DNA of 64,000 bases. Source: Synanceia verrucosa. Taxonomy: Eukaryota > Chordata > Actinopteri > Perciformes > Synanceiidae. Below the pieces are notes generated by a model. The model made no database searches, was not told the DNA's origin, and was given only the letters and a program-made list of their open reading frames with translations. Positions 47,045-58,472 of the stretch are shown here, piece after piece (positions within the stretch are counted from its first letter, which is position 1; every line of letters starts with the position of its first letter). The translations under genes and the position numbers were made by a program. Where the stretch lies: assembly GCA_029721515.1 (NCBI GenBank), contig CM056563.1, positions 7,259,454 through 7,323,453 of the forward strand, given 5' to 3'.

Positions 47045-48540
47045 TGAGTGACGAAGCAGGAGCCATTCCTGGGTCTTCATGATCAGGGGAATTGGTCTGT
47101 AGTTATTCAGCACACTGGGGTGTGTCTTTTTGGGAACTGGGATGAGGCAGTGGAGGGACCCACCCCTGTCTCAGGTTGAAGACACGCTGGAGAGGCTCCC
47201 CTAGCTCAGCACACATGGAAGTGTGAGGGGCAGCAAGACGAGGAGGAGAACCAAACCTCTTTGCTCTCACCAAATCCCCCTGCTGAGTTGCATTTTTTTA
47301 TTGAACCCTGTGATGGTCTTCATCCCATCCCAGACCTGCCTTCTGTTGTTGTTGCTTAGCTTCTGCTCCAGCTTCCCGCTGTAGGACTCTCTCTCTGTGT
47401 TGGACCTTGAGTTCTCCCTGTACACACTCCCTCTGCCCAGTCTCCGTCTTTTAACGACCCTCTGTTTCTTATTGAGGAGGATTTTAACATTGCTGGTAAT
47501 CCAGGGTTTATTGTTAGTAAACCAGCACACACTTCTGGTGGGAACAGCAATGTCCAAGCAGAAGTTCAGGTAGTCCGTGGTGCAGAGTCTGACCCCGTCT
47601 ATGTCCTCACCGTGTGGTTCCTGCAGCTCACTGCAGTCAGTACACTCAAAGCAGTCCCTAACAGCTTCCACTGCGTCAGGAGATCATTTCTTGAAGGAGT
47701 ATGGTTGTGGGTTCCCTGAATACCAGTGGTTTGTATTGGGATTGGAGAAGGATGAGGTTCTGGTCTGAACTGGCCAGTGGATGAAGGGGAATGGCAGTGT
47801 AATACCACTTTCATACTGGAATTAGCCCGTCGATGCAGAATTTTCTAACCAGCCTTGGTTCGGCATTCGGGTGCTTTCACACTGCCAGCAGTTGCAGGCC
47901 TGACCTCCCGCTGGGAGAGCTGCATGTCTGTGTTTTTCCTCCCTCTTATACATCATTGCTTTGACGACAGCATCATTACACATTTAAGAGCACCGTATCC
48001 CTGCAACGTAAACAATGGACCGTGAGTCGCATGTTAGCGTTATTGTTTTGTGTGTTGCAATTTTCCCCCTTTTGCAAAGCGTACAAACTCATCAAAGATT
48101 GGAAAATGTCTGTGGAATTTGTGGCTAATCTGGACAATGGGTAATTTAGCAGGATGACGAGGGATAACAAAATGCTGTGACAACCCTTTCACAGGAGATC
48201 TACTGTCCTGTTTTTCCTAGTGGGGCAGTTGACAAACTGGTGGAGGCTGTTGAGTGGAGTCCAAGGTGACATGACTGAAATCACCAGATATTGCAAAGAA
48301 AGCCTTTGGGTATTGTGTCTGCAGCACCGGTGGAGTGCATCACACGCCTTCTCTGCTTTGGCCTGCAGAGTAATGTAACCACCGACAACAAACAATGGCA
48401 TGGGAAAACTCCCTGAGCATGTAGTACGGTCTGAAACTCAGCACATGCAGCTCAATGTCCATACAGCACACAGTCACTTTGACAGTAACACGTCCAGGTA
48501 TTTTGCGTTTTCTGCTCAGCTTGGTGTCCATGTCCACTCA
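47045..48540 (-). pseudogene. LINE endonuclease to RT-start remnant (Rex1/L2-type)
   Basis: On the minus strand from 48540: LSFRPYYMLREFSHAIV then, after a frameshift, QFVNCPTRKNRTVDLL (endonuclease region). After an unrelated insert (about 47816-48188) come SSDQNLILLQSQYKP, EAVRDCFECTDCSELQEPHG, TDYLNFCLDIAVPTRSV and NNKPWITSNVKILLNKKQR (linker), then text matching NLRQGWVPPLPH and LNNYRPI (RT start) near 47090-47190. Motif order is that of fish Rex1/L2-type LINEs. RT core and 3' end are absent here. Confidence 0.8.
47816..48188. other. Unassigned insertion inside the LINE remnant
   Basis: About 370 bp that interrupts LINE homology between the endonuclease and linker regions. The edges read ACCACTTTCATACTGGA on the left and CAACCCTTTCACAGG on the right. 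These are not clear inverted repeats. The element type is unknown. Confidence 0.4.
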
Positions 48541-51500
48541 CACGGAGGTGAATCGAGATGAATCCACATTAGAATCAGGAGTTACCGTAAATCACATCAG
48601 GCTACACTCACAGGTGGGAAAGACGGCTTGTACCACCACCGCTTTGGTGCATGCCATGTCTTTAGCTTAGTGCCGATTGCAGCCCTGGTCCGGCTGCTTC
48701 AGCTCCTCCAGTAAAGAGCAAACTCTTTCTGATTGAGAGAGAGAGAGAGAGAGACGTTTCCTTGAATAAACAAGAAAGTCCATTCATCCATCCCAATGCC
48801 AGGGAAAACAGCATATCACCAACAACACACAAGATTGTTTAGTAGAAGAGTAGTAGAGAAATAACCAAAAGAAAGACTTAAAAACTTTTAAAACTATTAA
48901 ATTACGGAGGTACTGGAAAGGCTGCTACTTGCAAGTATGAGTAATAGAAAAGTAATAATAAAAATATGCCCAGCTCCAAATCCAAAATGGGAGGAAAAAG
49001 CATAATCTTACCTGATATATACAAAAAGGTAACTATTCAAAGATTCACTACATGATTTATGTTTTATATAATGCATAGCCATGGCAAAGTGAAATGATTT
49101 TAGAAACAAGGAAATTTAACTCCACCGTGTTACGTGTGTCTTTTTCATTATTAAAGCTCTGAAAATGAACCAAGATCTTTAGGATTTTCTGTTGTTCAGG
49201 AAACAAACTGCATTCCTCGGTTACAACAGGTCAAACAAATGAATCATTTCATTAATTAGTAAGCCGATAATATCAGTACAGTCCAATATCAGTATCAGCT
49301 GTTTGAGGATGAGGAAAAATCCTTCGGGGGGAAATGGCTGCTCCTTTAAGCCTCACCACAACACACAATATAACATCAGCCTACCATAATCCACCAGTGC
49401 AGACAGCTGCAGTGTCTACCACATAAGCACCATCCACACTGAGCTGTCGGTCGGTGGCTGCACTCCAGCTTTTCTTCTAAGCTGGTTAAATAGCACAGGT
49501 TGCCGCTGCCTCTCCGGGGCGTTTTGGAGAGGCGTGCTTGTGGGTGGCAGCGGTGCATTTCCATGCCCTTTAACAATCCCAGACATGGTGCCTGTCGGGA
49601 ACGTAAAATGACTTGGTAATGCCACATTAGTGATTAATACAGTACATCCACTAAAGCCTAATGTGATGCACTGGGTTTTAAAATTTTGAGAAATGAATCT
49701 GTAAGTGATAAAATGCTGTTGTAGCTGAGGAGGAGGAAGAGGGGAGGACAGATTAGTATACACACAATCCTCTCCAAAGGGTGACTGACAGTCATCTTGT
49801 GCTGTTCTGCTGGTGAAGACGAGGAGGATCAAGCCATGCAATAATCAGGCAGTGGAGTGCTAAGGCCACAGGTTGGGTGTAATGGCTAATTACAGCCAAC
49901 GCCATTACATTTGCAGTGCTGTACCAACAAGGCTCTGGTCAGAGGAATAGATGAGTGGCTAATTAGTGTCTGTGTGATACAGGGTCTGGTTGCTATCAGG
50001 TTTCACATTAATGCTGAGAGTGCGATATATGGTCCCCCCCAGGCCCTCCAATGCTCCAAAAGTATATATATCAATTTATCTACATTACAGTTATACTTAT
50101 CACTGAAGCATGCAGCAAGTGCAGTTCACACACTGAGCTAATTCACTCCGACAGGCACTGATGTGGCATGTCAGTGTGATCAATCAGCATTTAATCGTGG
50201 TTATAATCAAAGACGACAAAACAAACACAGGCAAGAGGAAGTCCATTAAAGCATGCATGTGTGATCTACTCACACAGACAACACACCTTCCTCAGGCTGA
50301 GAGACATGAAAAAATCTAAATCATGGCGAAAGGTTTAAGGGAAACCAGAAATGCCAATTAATAGATGATGATAGGTGTCAACCTAAAGGATGGTAATACA
50401 TGGTTTTTGCTCTTTTTCCATTAAAGTGAATGTTTTAACAAATAAAGTGTATTAATTTCCTTCGTCATCAGCAGAGGTTGTCTTTATTTCAGGTGAGGCA
50501 GCAACAGCCACTATTACAAAAAAATCTGCACTAGTATCAAGAATATTTCAAGCAATAACCATTCATTAGAAAAAAAGTAATTAAGAGTATAAAACCAAAA
50601 CATTAAACTACCCAGCCCAAAAATGGATTTTTAAGGCTAGATAGATAATTCCAATGATAAATTGGCCAATTTATTTTACATAAACACCTAAATGATACAA
50701 GAAAAGAGATCCTTATCAAAAATGTGTAAGAACTGTGATCAAAGAGAATATTCTACAGTTGAAGCATGTAAACGTCTATTTGGCTGTTTCTAAACTACCT
50801 TTTCTGTGGAGCAGTTTCTTCAATAACTCAGTTTGTTAGGTTTTAAGTCAATTCAAATTCAAATTCAAATTTGTTGGAAATGACAATACAATATGAACAT
50901 GTCATTGTGATGTGCTTCAAAAGAACAACAAAACTAAATTTTACTTTACAGATTTTTGCCTTCAGCACCAGTGCTTGTAAGAATGCCTCGCTGACAGACA
51001 ATCATACCTTACCAGTCAGTAACATTCTAATTCATATAACACCATTCAAGCAGAACGTCACAAAGAAATAAGGCAGCCTGCATAAATACAGACATGAAAA
51101 CAGAAAGAATAAAAGACTGAATAAATAACACTACACAATAGTAAGTCGATGTGACAATGTGCTCTTTGGCCATACTGTACTAACTGGGATAGAGCGGTAC
51201 TCTGACCACTCAGCATCCTTCCAGACATCCTGTATTCAAAGAATCTCTAAACAGGGTCACAGTAGGAAGCTTTTCTCCTGTTCACCAGAGGGATGTTGCA
51301 TGTGACTTGAGTGATTCTCTCCTTTTTGGCAGCCGTAAGCAGTCTGCACATTAGAAAAATGCTAACAGCTATCCAAGGCTTCACATAATCCACACGTATA
51401 GGTGGAAATGTGCACACTGCTGTTGCTGTTTCCCCTGTGAGCAGTGCTCTGATCCAGTTCCATCAGTCACATCACACTGACTCCTGTGTCCCACAATCCT

Positions 51501-51949
51501 CCCTACAGTCATTCATCACAATGTCAGTCAAACGCTGACTCTGGTCCCTGGAGTATCATGGTGGTGTTGTGTACGCATTCATGTATACGTATATTTTGGT
51601 GTGTCCACATTTGTCTAAACGCATGCGTCTGTGAGCATTCATGCATGTACTTTTCTATTTTTGGTGGCCTTTTTTTCCCCCCCTCAGGAGGTGGCAGCAG
51701 CGATAAAGGTGTGTCGCCGCAGTGACCGAGACAGAGAAGAGATGGAGAGAAGTGAGAAGAAGTCAGGAGGAACAGCAGCAGCAACAGGCAGAGGGCAAAG
51801 AGGATGGCAGTGCCTTCTAGTAGCCTCTCTGTCAACATGATTATCTTTGAACCCAGCTTGAGGTCAAAGGCGTATCACACAACATGCAAGACGGTTACGT
51901 AGTCATTGTCTCTCTCAGGCGATCAATTTCAGAGTAAAGCTTTAATGTT
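48541..51949. other. Gene-free stretch
   Basis: A (GA)n run lies at 48736-48754, and a LINE/SINE-tail-like AATTCAAATTCAAATTTG at 50854-50874. No exon or element with ends was recognised. The 141-codon minus frame at 49416-49841 shows no domain. Confidence 0.35.
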
Positions 51950-52110
51950 ATAACTCTTATCGCAATTTTAACGTGTAGGCTACTTGGTTAGCTCTGTTGC
52001 TACACTAATGTTAACGTTGCCCCGTTGTAATTTGATATGCACAAAGCACAAGTCAACCTCAGAATGACCGTTGGATAATCCAAATGTATCATGTGAGTTC
52101 ATTGTATGAA
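51950..52110. repeat. Partial relative of the 23255-23920 hAT-like element
   Basis: Shares ACTTGGTTAGCTCTGTTGCT-type text, GAATGACCG and GGATAATCCAAATGTATCAT with 23340-23475. No termini are present. Confidence 0.7.
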
Positions 52111-52129
52111 GGATAGACAGGATAGATTT

Positions 52130-52960
52130 TTTCCTACTTGCCCCACCTGGCAAGTCTACTTGCCCCATCTAAATTCTTACTTGCCCTGCCGAAGAGTTTC
52201 TTTCTTCGCTGTGTGGCGTATACTTTGGCTTATGACTTATATTTTACTAAAATCCATTTCCTGATGACTGTATACAACACTTCTTTCTTCAGAAAGCAGT
52301 ATTTATTGTTATTTCACATTTGATCAGTAGCAGTTCCACCCTCTGTGCTCTGTCTGACCAGGTGAGACACCTGTTAAACGCCTGATCATCGGTGTTGTGC
52401 CAGTTCATACTTAAAAAGAACAAGCTCAAAGTTCAGTCCACACGTGAAAATGAACTGGGTCATGTTCATAGTTCACTTTTAAAAAAATGAGTCCTAAAAA
52501 TGAAGTAGTTCACGTTCATTTGTTACATTTTCATTTACAACCTCTTCTTACCCATTCATCACCAGCTGTAAATCACTGCCACTCCAAAACTAATCAACTT
52601 ATCGTAACACTAAAGAATCACAGACAGGCACCAGGCTCCATGGCATAGGTTTGTAAAACTCTGCCTCCACCCTGAAACTGGCCCCTCAGGTGAGGAAACC
52701 ATCTGTGCAGGGTCTGTTGGTCTGCCAGTTATTTTTTTAACTTGCCCCGGGCACCATTTATGTCGAACCCTGATAATGGTGTGAAGGCTAATGTAACTGC
52801 GGCTCTGCTGATGGCAACAGTGTCCACTATTGACAAAATGAAGATCTCACCAAAGCCGTTCAAAACCCAGACACAGCTCCATAGTGCTGTGTGCAGGATT
52901 GAGGCTACCAAAGAGAGCATCTCCTTAATCTAGATATATATCATCTGCAAACAGACGGCC
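52130..52960. repeat. Unassigned repeat with ACTTGCCC motifs
   Basis: ACTTGCCC occurs three times in 52135-52190 and again at 52739 (ACTTGCCCCGGGC). Between them is a block with GTTCAT/GTTCAC motifs (52400-52530) of a kind common in fish repeats. It may be the two ends of one old element; no TSD was found. Confidence 0.35.
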
Positions 52961-52978
52961 AGTGGCAAATTTCACTTA

Positions 52979-53454
52979 TGGCGCTTTTACACAGGCGCGG
53001 TACAGTACGGTACGGTATGGCACAGCTCTACACGGTTGTGGCACTTTTCCCCTAGTGCCTGGTACCTGGTACTAGGTACTTTTTTGGTACCTCCTCAGCC
53101 CTGGTTCCAAGCGAACCGAAGCGATACTAAAACGCATCGTCAGCCGACTGCCTTCCACTGATTGGCCAACGAGTCTTCTCTTCTCTTTTTTTTGCTTTGT
53201 GCGTGACAGAAAGTCACAGAGCGAGCAACAAATACATGATCGCTTCCTTGTCCTCCACTGTTTGTGTTGTTGATGTTCTTCTTCCTGGTTGTCTGTGTTG
53301 CATGCAAATGAAGTTACGGCAGTTTCGCGCTGCCGTATGATGACCCCGCCCACACTGAGGAGGTACTCAGTTGTAATGGAAAAGCAACAAAACAGGGCCG
53401 TACCGTACCGTGCCGTGGCGTACCGTGCCGTTACTGTATAGTGGAAAAGCGCCA
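52979..53454. mobile_element. PIF/Harbinger-type MITE
   Basis: The ends TGGCGCTTTT are inverted repeats flanked by TTA (52976-52978 and 53455-53457), the Harbinger target. Subterminal GGTAC-rich repeats occur on both sides (around 53000-53090 and 53400-53435). 476 bp, no protein coding. Confidence 0.88.
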
Positions 53455-53497
53455 TTACTGTCTACCCCTGATACTTATCAAATTAATGAATCAGAAC

Positions 53498-54456
53498 TAA
53501 AGATCGACCAATATGGGTTTTTCTATAACCGATGCAGAGACCGATGTTTAGAGGTCAGAGTCAGCGATGGCCAATATGTGCTGCCCATTTTTTGGGCTGA
53601 TTATTAGGGCCGATATCTTGCCTTTTTCCTCTTCATTTCATACTAAAATGTCATACAACAGTGATGTTAATAGGTTTTCAATGTAGTGAGTCCACGGGAC
53701 TCACAGGTGGTGACTTGAGTGGGTCCCTAGGAAATTCAGTGGGTCCCAATTTGATGGTGGTACTGTATGATATTGCTATAATTAATGGATATATTCATGT
53801 ATGTTCAAGATTTCCAAAATTTGAACATACATACATAAAATTTCTAAATCTATCTAACATTAAACAAATTCTAAAACTGAGTTTATTGCAAAACTGTCAT
53901 AGTGGCATGATATACAAAATTCAAATAAAACTGCATTTTTGTAGCTACATAAATAGCACCAAGATAAATTAAAATTTAAACTAAAATTCAAATGAAAACA
54001 AAATGGTGTCCGAGGTACCAAAATTATGCCAAATACAGTACCTTTGTTTCGATACGGGTTCTAGAACAATACATTTTTCAATACCTCATTAAGTTAATTT
54101 TGTGTGATTTGGGCTTTAATCATGGTCGTCGTCAACATTAATTTATTATTCTTATTATTGTCAACTCAGTAAGTTATTTTTATGTAAGTTGGCCTTTATC
54201 ATGGTAGACATACTAGACAATGGTCACATATTAGCAAACATATGACCATAGGACAGCGAGATGTTCTTCCAAAGGTTTTGGTTTGTTTGGGGTCCTTCAC
54301 ATGCAGCAGCAGCATGTTCCACCTCACGGCTGCCCGCAGATGTGCCTCACTTTAAATTGGCGCGACTAAACAAGGATATCGGCCGATGCCGATGAATTAA
54401 AAAAAGGCAAATGTCAGCCCGATATATCAGCCGACTCATAAATCGGTCGACCTCTA
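53498..54456. mobile_element. hAT-like non-autonomous element
   Basis: The left end TAAAGATCGACCAATAT and the right end (other strand) TAGAGGTCGACCGATTTAT are inverted repeats. Flanks atcagaac (53490-53497) and atcagcac (54457-54464) agree at 7 of 8. The interior 54085-54235 contains a block shared with 10960-11010 and 19090-19208. No transposase. Confidence 0.85.
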
Positions 54457-54464
54457 ATCAGCAC

Positions 54465-55745
54465 TTCCAGTACTGTATTTGAAGTTAGCACATAAAAAAC
54501 AGGACGTGAAAAGTTAGTAACAACATGCTGCTCTAAGTCTGGTAGGTTTTCAATGAAACATGAAGTTTTTCTGTCTTCTCAGCCAACAAAAGGTATTGAT
54601 TACTTTTTTTTAAAAAAAAAATTTGAAAGCTTCATAAAAATTCACAAAAAATAGCATCAAACCCCACACTCCCACAAACAGTTACATTATTATTATTATC
54701 AGCATGAGTAATGCAGTGCATTAACAGGTAATAATAGTGCAACACCAACACACCTAATGAAGACTTTGTGGTCAGTAGGGTGGATTACACAACTCAAGAG
54801 TCTGCAAACAGACTGTCTATGTCTATATTACTTGGGATTGGGAGACAAATCAGGTGATCCTTTAACATGCTGTTTGTCAGTGAAGAAATGGAAGGCAGGG
54901 TTTGTATTCACAAGGTCTGTTTTCTCAACAGACAAACTGGGTTGTGTTGCTGCATCATTCCCTAGCATTCACATTCATGTAGTGTGCTGCTCACCTGCTC
55001 ACTGACGGACTTAGTAAACAATCAGTCTGAGGGAGTGTAAGTATGCAACAAGTGGGTGTTCAGAATGCAGTTTTAATTTGCAACCAACTTGTGCCAAACT
55101 CTGCTCACATTGATCTGCTATGCCTGCTATGCATACCAGGCACAGTACTGACAGATCAGTTTCTACACTCAATAGCAAGCCAAATTAGAGGGACAACTTA
55201 ACACCAACAGAAACCAATCAAATAAAAGCACTGTTTTTGCCATATCACTAGGCAATCCAACAAGTACACAGACTTATTTGAATGCTCTGATTTGTTGTGA
55301 ACAGAAATAAACTTTGGCTGGAGAAATAAAGGAAGGGATTTGGAAGAAAATACTCTTCACTATAGCCCAGACAAACCAATTTCCTTCAGATCAAAAAGCT
55401 GAAGACCTGTTGCAGAATATATGTGTGTACACACCAGGTAGCACAATGCTAGCTTGTCCAACAACAAAGCAACAGCAGAGAATATATTTGCACAAAGTCT
55501 GAGCCAACGTGTACAGCCAAACACTTGAGTCCCAAGGAGAAATCCGCAGCAGGAGAAAACCCAGCGTGGGAGGGACAGAGCAGCTATCAGTATATATCAA
55601 GTCATTTTACTGGCATAAAAAAAAAAAACATCCATCTCTGGAAATTTGCAAGAACACCACACAAGCAGCGCCATCTGAGTGCTGGGATACTGTAAAAAAG
55701 ACTCGGACCCCAAAAGAACTGACATGAAAACATGAGTAGACTCAC
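54465..55745. other. asic2: Donor-proximal part of the asic2 intron
   Basis: No coding block apart from read-through frames. The GT donor of the ASIC2a exon is at 55745-55744 on the minus strand (GTGAGT). Confidence 0.5.
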
Positions 55746-56318
55746 GGTTTTGAAGTCGACATGGCTGCACTCCTGGCCTTGGTAACGGCAGTAGAGCATC
55801 ATCTCTTTGAGGTCGTGGCCGACCCTCTCGATGAACTCCTTCATGCTGAACGCCTTGGGTCTGTAGGCGGTGAAGTTGGCCTTCTCCTCCAGGAAAGCCA
55901 GCACGTCAGGCTCGGCCAAGTGGGGCTGGGGGATTGTCAGGTGCACATCCAGCAGAGCCAGCAACTCTCCAGCATGGTACAGATCATTGCGCGTGAGGCG
56001 GCTGAAGCGGTAAGCATTGAGGTTACAAATGGTCACAGCAGGGAAGACCAGGCTGCTTGACACCACAGCGTCCACACTGGTCACATGAGGGTAGGAGAGG
56101 AAATAGGACAAGCGCTCTGCACTCTCCAAGGCTAACAGTCCCACACAGGCCAGCAGAGCAGCAGCCCAGAGCAAGCGGCGCATGCTTGGCTGACCATAAG
56201 GGAAGATGAAGCGCAGGCCGTGTAGCGTGCTGGTGTGAGCAAAGGCCTGCCAGGAAGTTGGATGCAGGCTGGAGCTCTCTTGGCTCCCCTGACTACCACA
56301 GCTCTCCTTCAGATCCAT
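55746..56318 (-). CDS. asic2: Acid-sensing ion channel 2 (ASIC2a form), first coding exon
   Basis: Proton-gated sodium channel subunit of the DEG/ENaC family, acting as homo- or heterotrimers in neuronal plasma membrane (established). The 191 residues start MDLKESCGSQGSQESSS, then FAHTSTLHGL with the gating His33-Gly34, a first membrane span at about 47-66, His78 in YPHVT (proton-sensing region in relatives), FPAVTICNLN at 92-101, NDLYHAGELLALLDV at 111-125, a glycosylation sequon at 148-150, and Cys177 and Cys184. It ends DFKT in phase 0 at GTGAGT, the boundary between the ASIC2a-specific exon and shared exons. LLDVHLTIP and the MDLKES start point to ASIC2a over ASIC1. ATG 56318 is chosen by homology and an A at -3; an immediately preceding ATG (56321) is possible. 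Confidence 0.93.
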
Positions 56319-57199
56319 CATCGGCCTCCAGCCCCTCAGCCAAGGAGCCCTCAGTGCACTCACACCTGCACAGACAGAGAGGGAGCGTCACTAAAACACT
56401 CAAATTCACCTTCCACGACCATATTGAGCATATTGATAAAGAAAAAGAGCAGCTGGAGAGCAAAAGAGAGAAGAAAGGGAAGGAACATAGAGGTGTTAAG
56501 ACAGAGGAAAAGAGAAAAACTGGGCCCTGCAGTAACACTTCTGGAAAACATGATAAAACCCAGGAAAGAAAGCGCAACTTTAAAACAAAGCATCACATGA
56601 CAAAGAGGAAGTGCACATAAGGAGCAAAAGATCTCCGCAACCCAAATAACTACTATGGAGTGTAAGAAGCCGAGGAGAAAGATGCTCCCTTCAGGGCATC
56701 CCTCTCCACCTCCAATATCAATCACTCCCTTGAGCTGAGAGTTACTGTGGCTGCCAGCCTGCCTGTGGCTCCACTTACACCACCAACACCCACACTCGAC
56801 CCAAATCCCAAACTGCACCTCCTTCCCCCCCAACCTCCATCCTCTGTCAACCCCTGTGACTGCTCAATTTCATTGACAAAAATCCCAGAGGTAAGTCCTC
56901 TGTGACACCCGGAGCGAGAGGTGAGAGTCACTTAAGCTGCAAGCCAATCAAAGCCGCCTCTGTGTATTTAACGTCCCGACTCATCTCCATTCAAAAACAC
57001 ACACTCGCTCAAGCTTTAACTCCCTCATGCATGAGTGTGCAGTCAAATACACACAAATGAAAAAATGACACAGGCAGACATTCATGCTTCTCAAGATCTT
57101 CCGTGCACCCAACTAATGATAAGCCTAGGCACCTCTCTGGTTCAGGCTAGTGAGAAGACATCCAGCTGGGCGGTAGTGTGTGCGAGTCGGAGAGCGCAC
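56319..57199 (-). promoter_or_regulatory. asic2: Upstream/5' UTR region of the ASIC2a exon
   Basis: Immediately 5' of the coding exon. The minus strand carries a pyrimidine-rich tract ending CTCTCTGTCTGTGCAG with AG at 56367-56366, a good acceptor, so the exon may be preceded by a 5' UTR intron. CCAAT occurs on the plus strand at about 56944. No convincing TATA box was identified. The transcription start is unknown. Confidence 0.35.
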
Positions 57200-57227
57200 G
57201 TGTGTTTGTGCGTGTGTGTGTGAGAGA

Positions 57228-57305
<78 letters not shown>

Positions 57306-57331
57306 CAGAGAGACAGAGAGAGAGAGAGAGT
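57200..57331. repeat. (GT)n/(GA)n/(CAGA)n microsatellite cluster
   Basis: GT units pass into long GA and CAGAGA arrays. Reading frames here give Ser/Leu repeats and are artefacts. Confidence 0.97.
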
Positions 57332-57510
57332 GTCACACTGATGATCAGAGCCGCTGGTTAGTCTTGCATGCCGATCCAAACTCCTCCCGTTTTCCTCTGG
57401 CCAAATACATCCGCTTTCCCTCCTCTTCCCAGCTCATCTGTGGAGGCGGCGAACAACAGTGGAGCCGGTAGAGACGGGAGGTGCACACAGCAACACACAT
57501 GCTCACACAG

Positions 57511-57542
<32 letters not shown>
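57511..57542. repeat. (GA)n microsatellite
   Basis: Simple GA array. Confidence 0.95.
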
Positions 57543-57545
<3 letters not shown>

Positions 57546-57779
57546 GAAGGAAGACGCCACTCTCCCTCTCTCTTCCTTTGCTCCCTCCACAGCAAAGTCC
57601 GATTGAATATGTTTCCTTCCTCCTTCAACACTACCACCTTCTCTTTCTCATTTGTCTCTCAATCTGTCATATTCCCACATCGCGTCCATCACCAGAAACA
57701 GAGTGATGGAGGATGCAAAACGGAGGGCTGTCAGACAGACAGTTAGAGCAGAAAACAGTAGTGGGTGCTTGGTCGGCAG

Positions 57780-57819
57780 TGTGTGTGTGTGTGTGTGCGT
57801 GTGTGTGTGCGTGCGTGTC
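57780..57819. repeat. (GT)n microsatellite
   Basis: GT array with GC interruptions. Confidence 0.95.
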
Positions 57820-58426
57820 ATAGGAAGAGAAGCAGAGGCAGAGATGAGGAGCAAAGGAGGTTGGGAGGGAGAAAGACAAAAATAAGATCAGGAAAACTTA
57901 AAATTTATATTTGTAACTTGAGGCATTTTATCTTTTGGAGTAGCAGCATCAATCAAGAGTCCGTACATGAAGAGATTTGAGGAGACAGAGTAAAGGGCAG
58001 TCAAGGAAAATAAATAAGGATGTGATAGTGTTACAAGGAGGTGAAAGAAAATTAGGGAAAAAAAAAAAAAAAAAAAACAGCTTCGGTGTGTATTCAGACA
58101 AAATGGAAATAGGCAGGTTGTCAACATTATCTTTGGAAATGAATCATTAATTGCAAGTGGAAGACAAGTAAAAGCATAATAAATTGGATTACAGATACTG
58201 AGAGAAATAAAAATGATTGATTCTGAATTATTTTGGTGCCAATACCAAGTGGTCTTTGTCTTAATATCAGACAATATTTTTTTATACGAAACACAAATTT
58301 TTTATATGATTCTCTGAAATTAAAGGATTGAGACCAAGCAGGACATTTTGTCAAAATACAGACCATAGAAAGGAACTGAAAACTGAATATTAAACTGGAT
58401 CAATACCGATTGTAAACAACAACATG
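57820..58426. other. Gene-free stretch
   Basis: A poly-A run lies at 58059-58077. No exon recognised. It would be the 3' UTR region if the exon at 58471-58627 is real, but no canonical polyadenylation signal was confirmed. Confidence 0.3.
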
Positions 58427-58472
58427 GTGTGGTGGTCAGCATACCTGCCTTCCAAGCAGCAACATTATTATT
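58427..58472 (+). pseudogene. Partial tRNA-Gly(TCC)-like sequence
   Basis: GTGGTCAGCATACCTGCC followed by TTCCAAGCAG matches the D-arm to anticodon-arm part of vertebrate tRNA-Gly with anticodon TCC (remembered sequence). The T arm and acceptor 3' half do not follow, so it is at most a fragment or SINE head. Confidence 0.4.

Larger units (their letters stand above)
1..55745 (-). other. asic2: Inferred asic2 intron following the ASIC2a first exon
   Basis: The minus-strand ASIC2a coding exon ends at 55746 with a GT donor at 55745-55744. The next exon of the family should begin with a Val-Phe-Thr then Lys-Tyr-Gly-Lys-Cys-Tyr coding stretch; I did not find it anywhere to the left. Very long introns after the first exon are established for vertebrate ASIC2. 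The inference is that all sequence from 55745 to the left edge is intronic, which fits the absence of other host exons and the heavy load of transposon relics. An unrecognised nested gene cannot be excluded. Confidence 0.65.

Noticed and set aside
55602..55745. Extension of the ASIC2a frame beyond DFKT into a serine/leucine/phenylalanine-rich tail
   Set aside because: It reads through a consensus GTGAGT donor placed exactly where the family's first exon ends. The tail has no DEG/ENaC similarity.
56360..56833. 157-codon minus frame upstream of the ASIC2a exon
   Set aside because: It overlaps the presumptive 5' UTR in another frame, with pyrimidine-driven Phe/Leu/Ser composition and no domain.
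57125..57471. Ser/Leu- and Arg/Glu-repeat frames
   Set aside because: Translations of GA/CAGA microsatellites.
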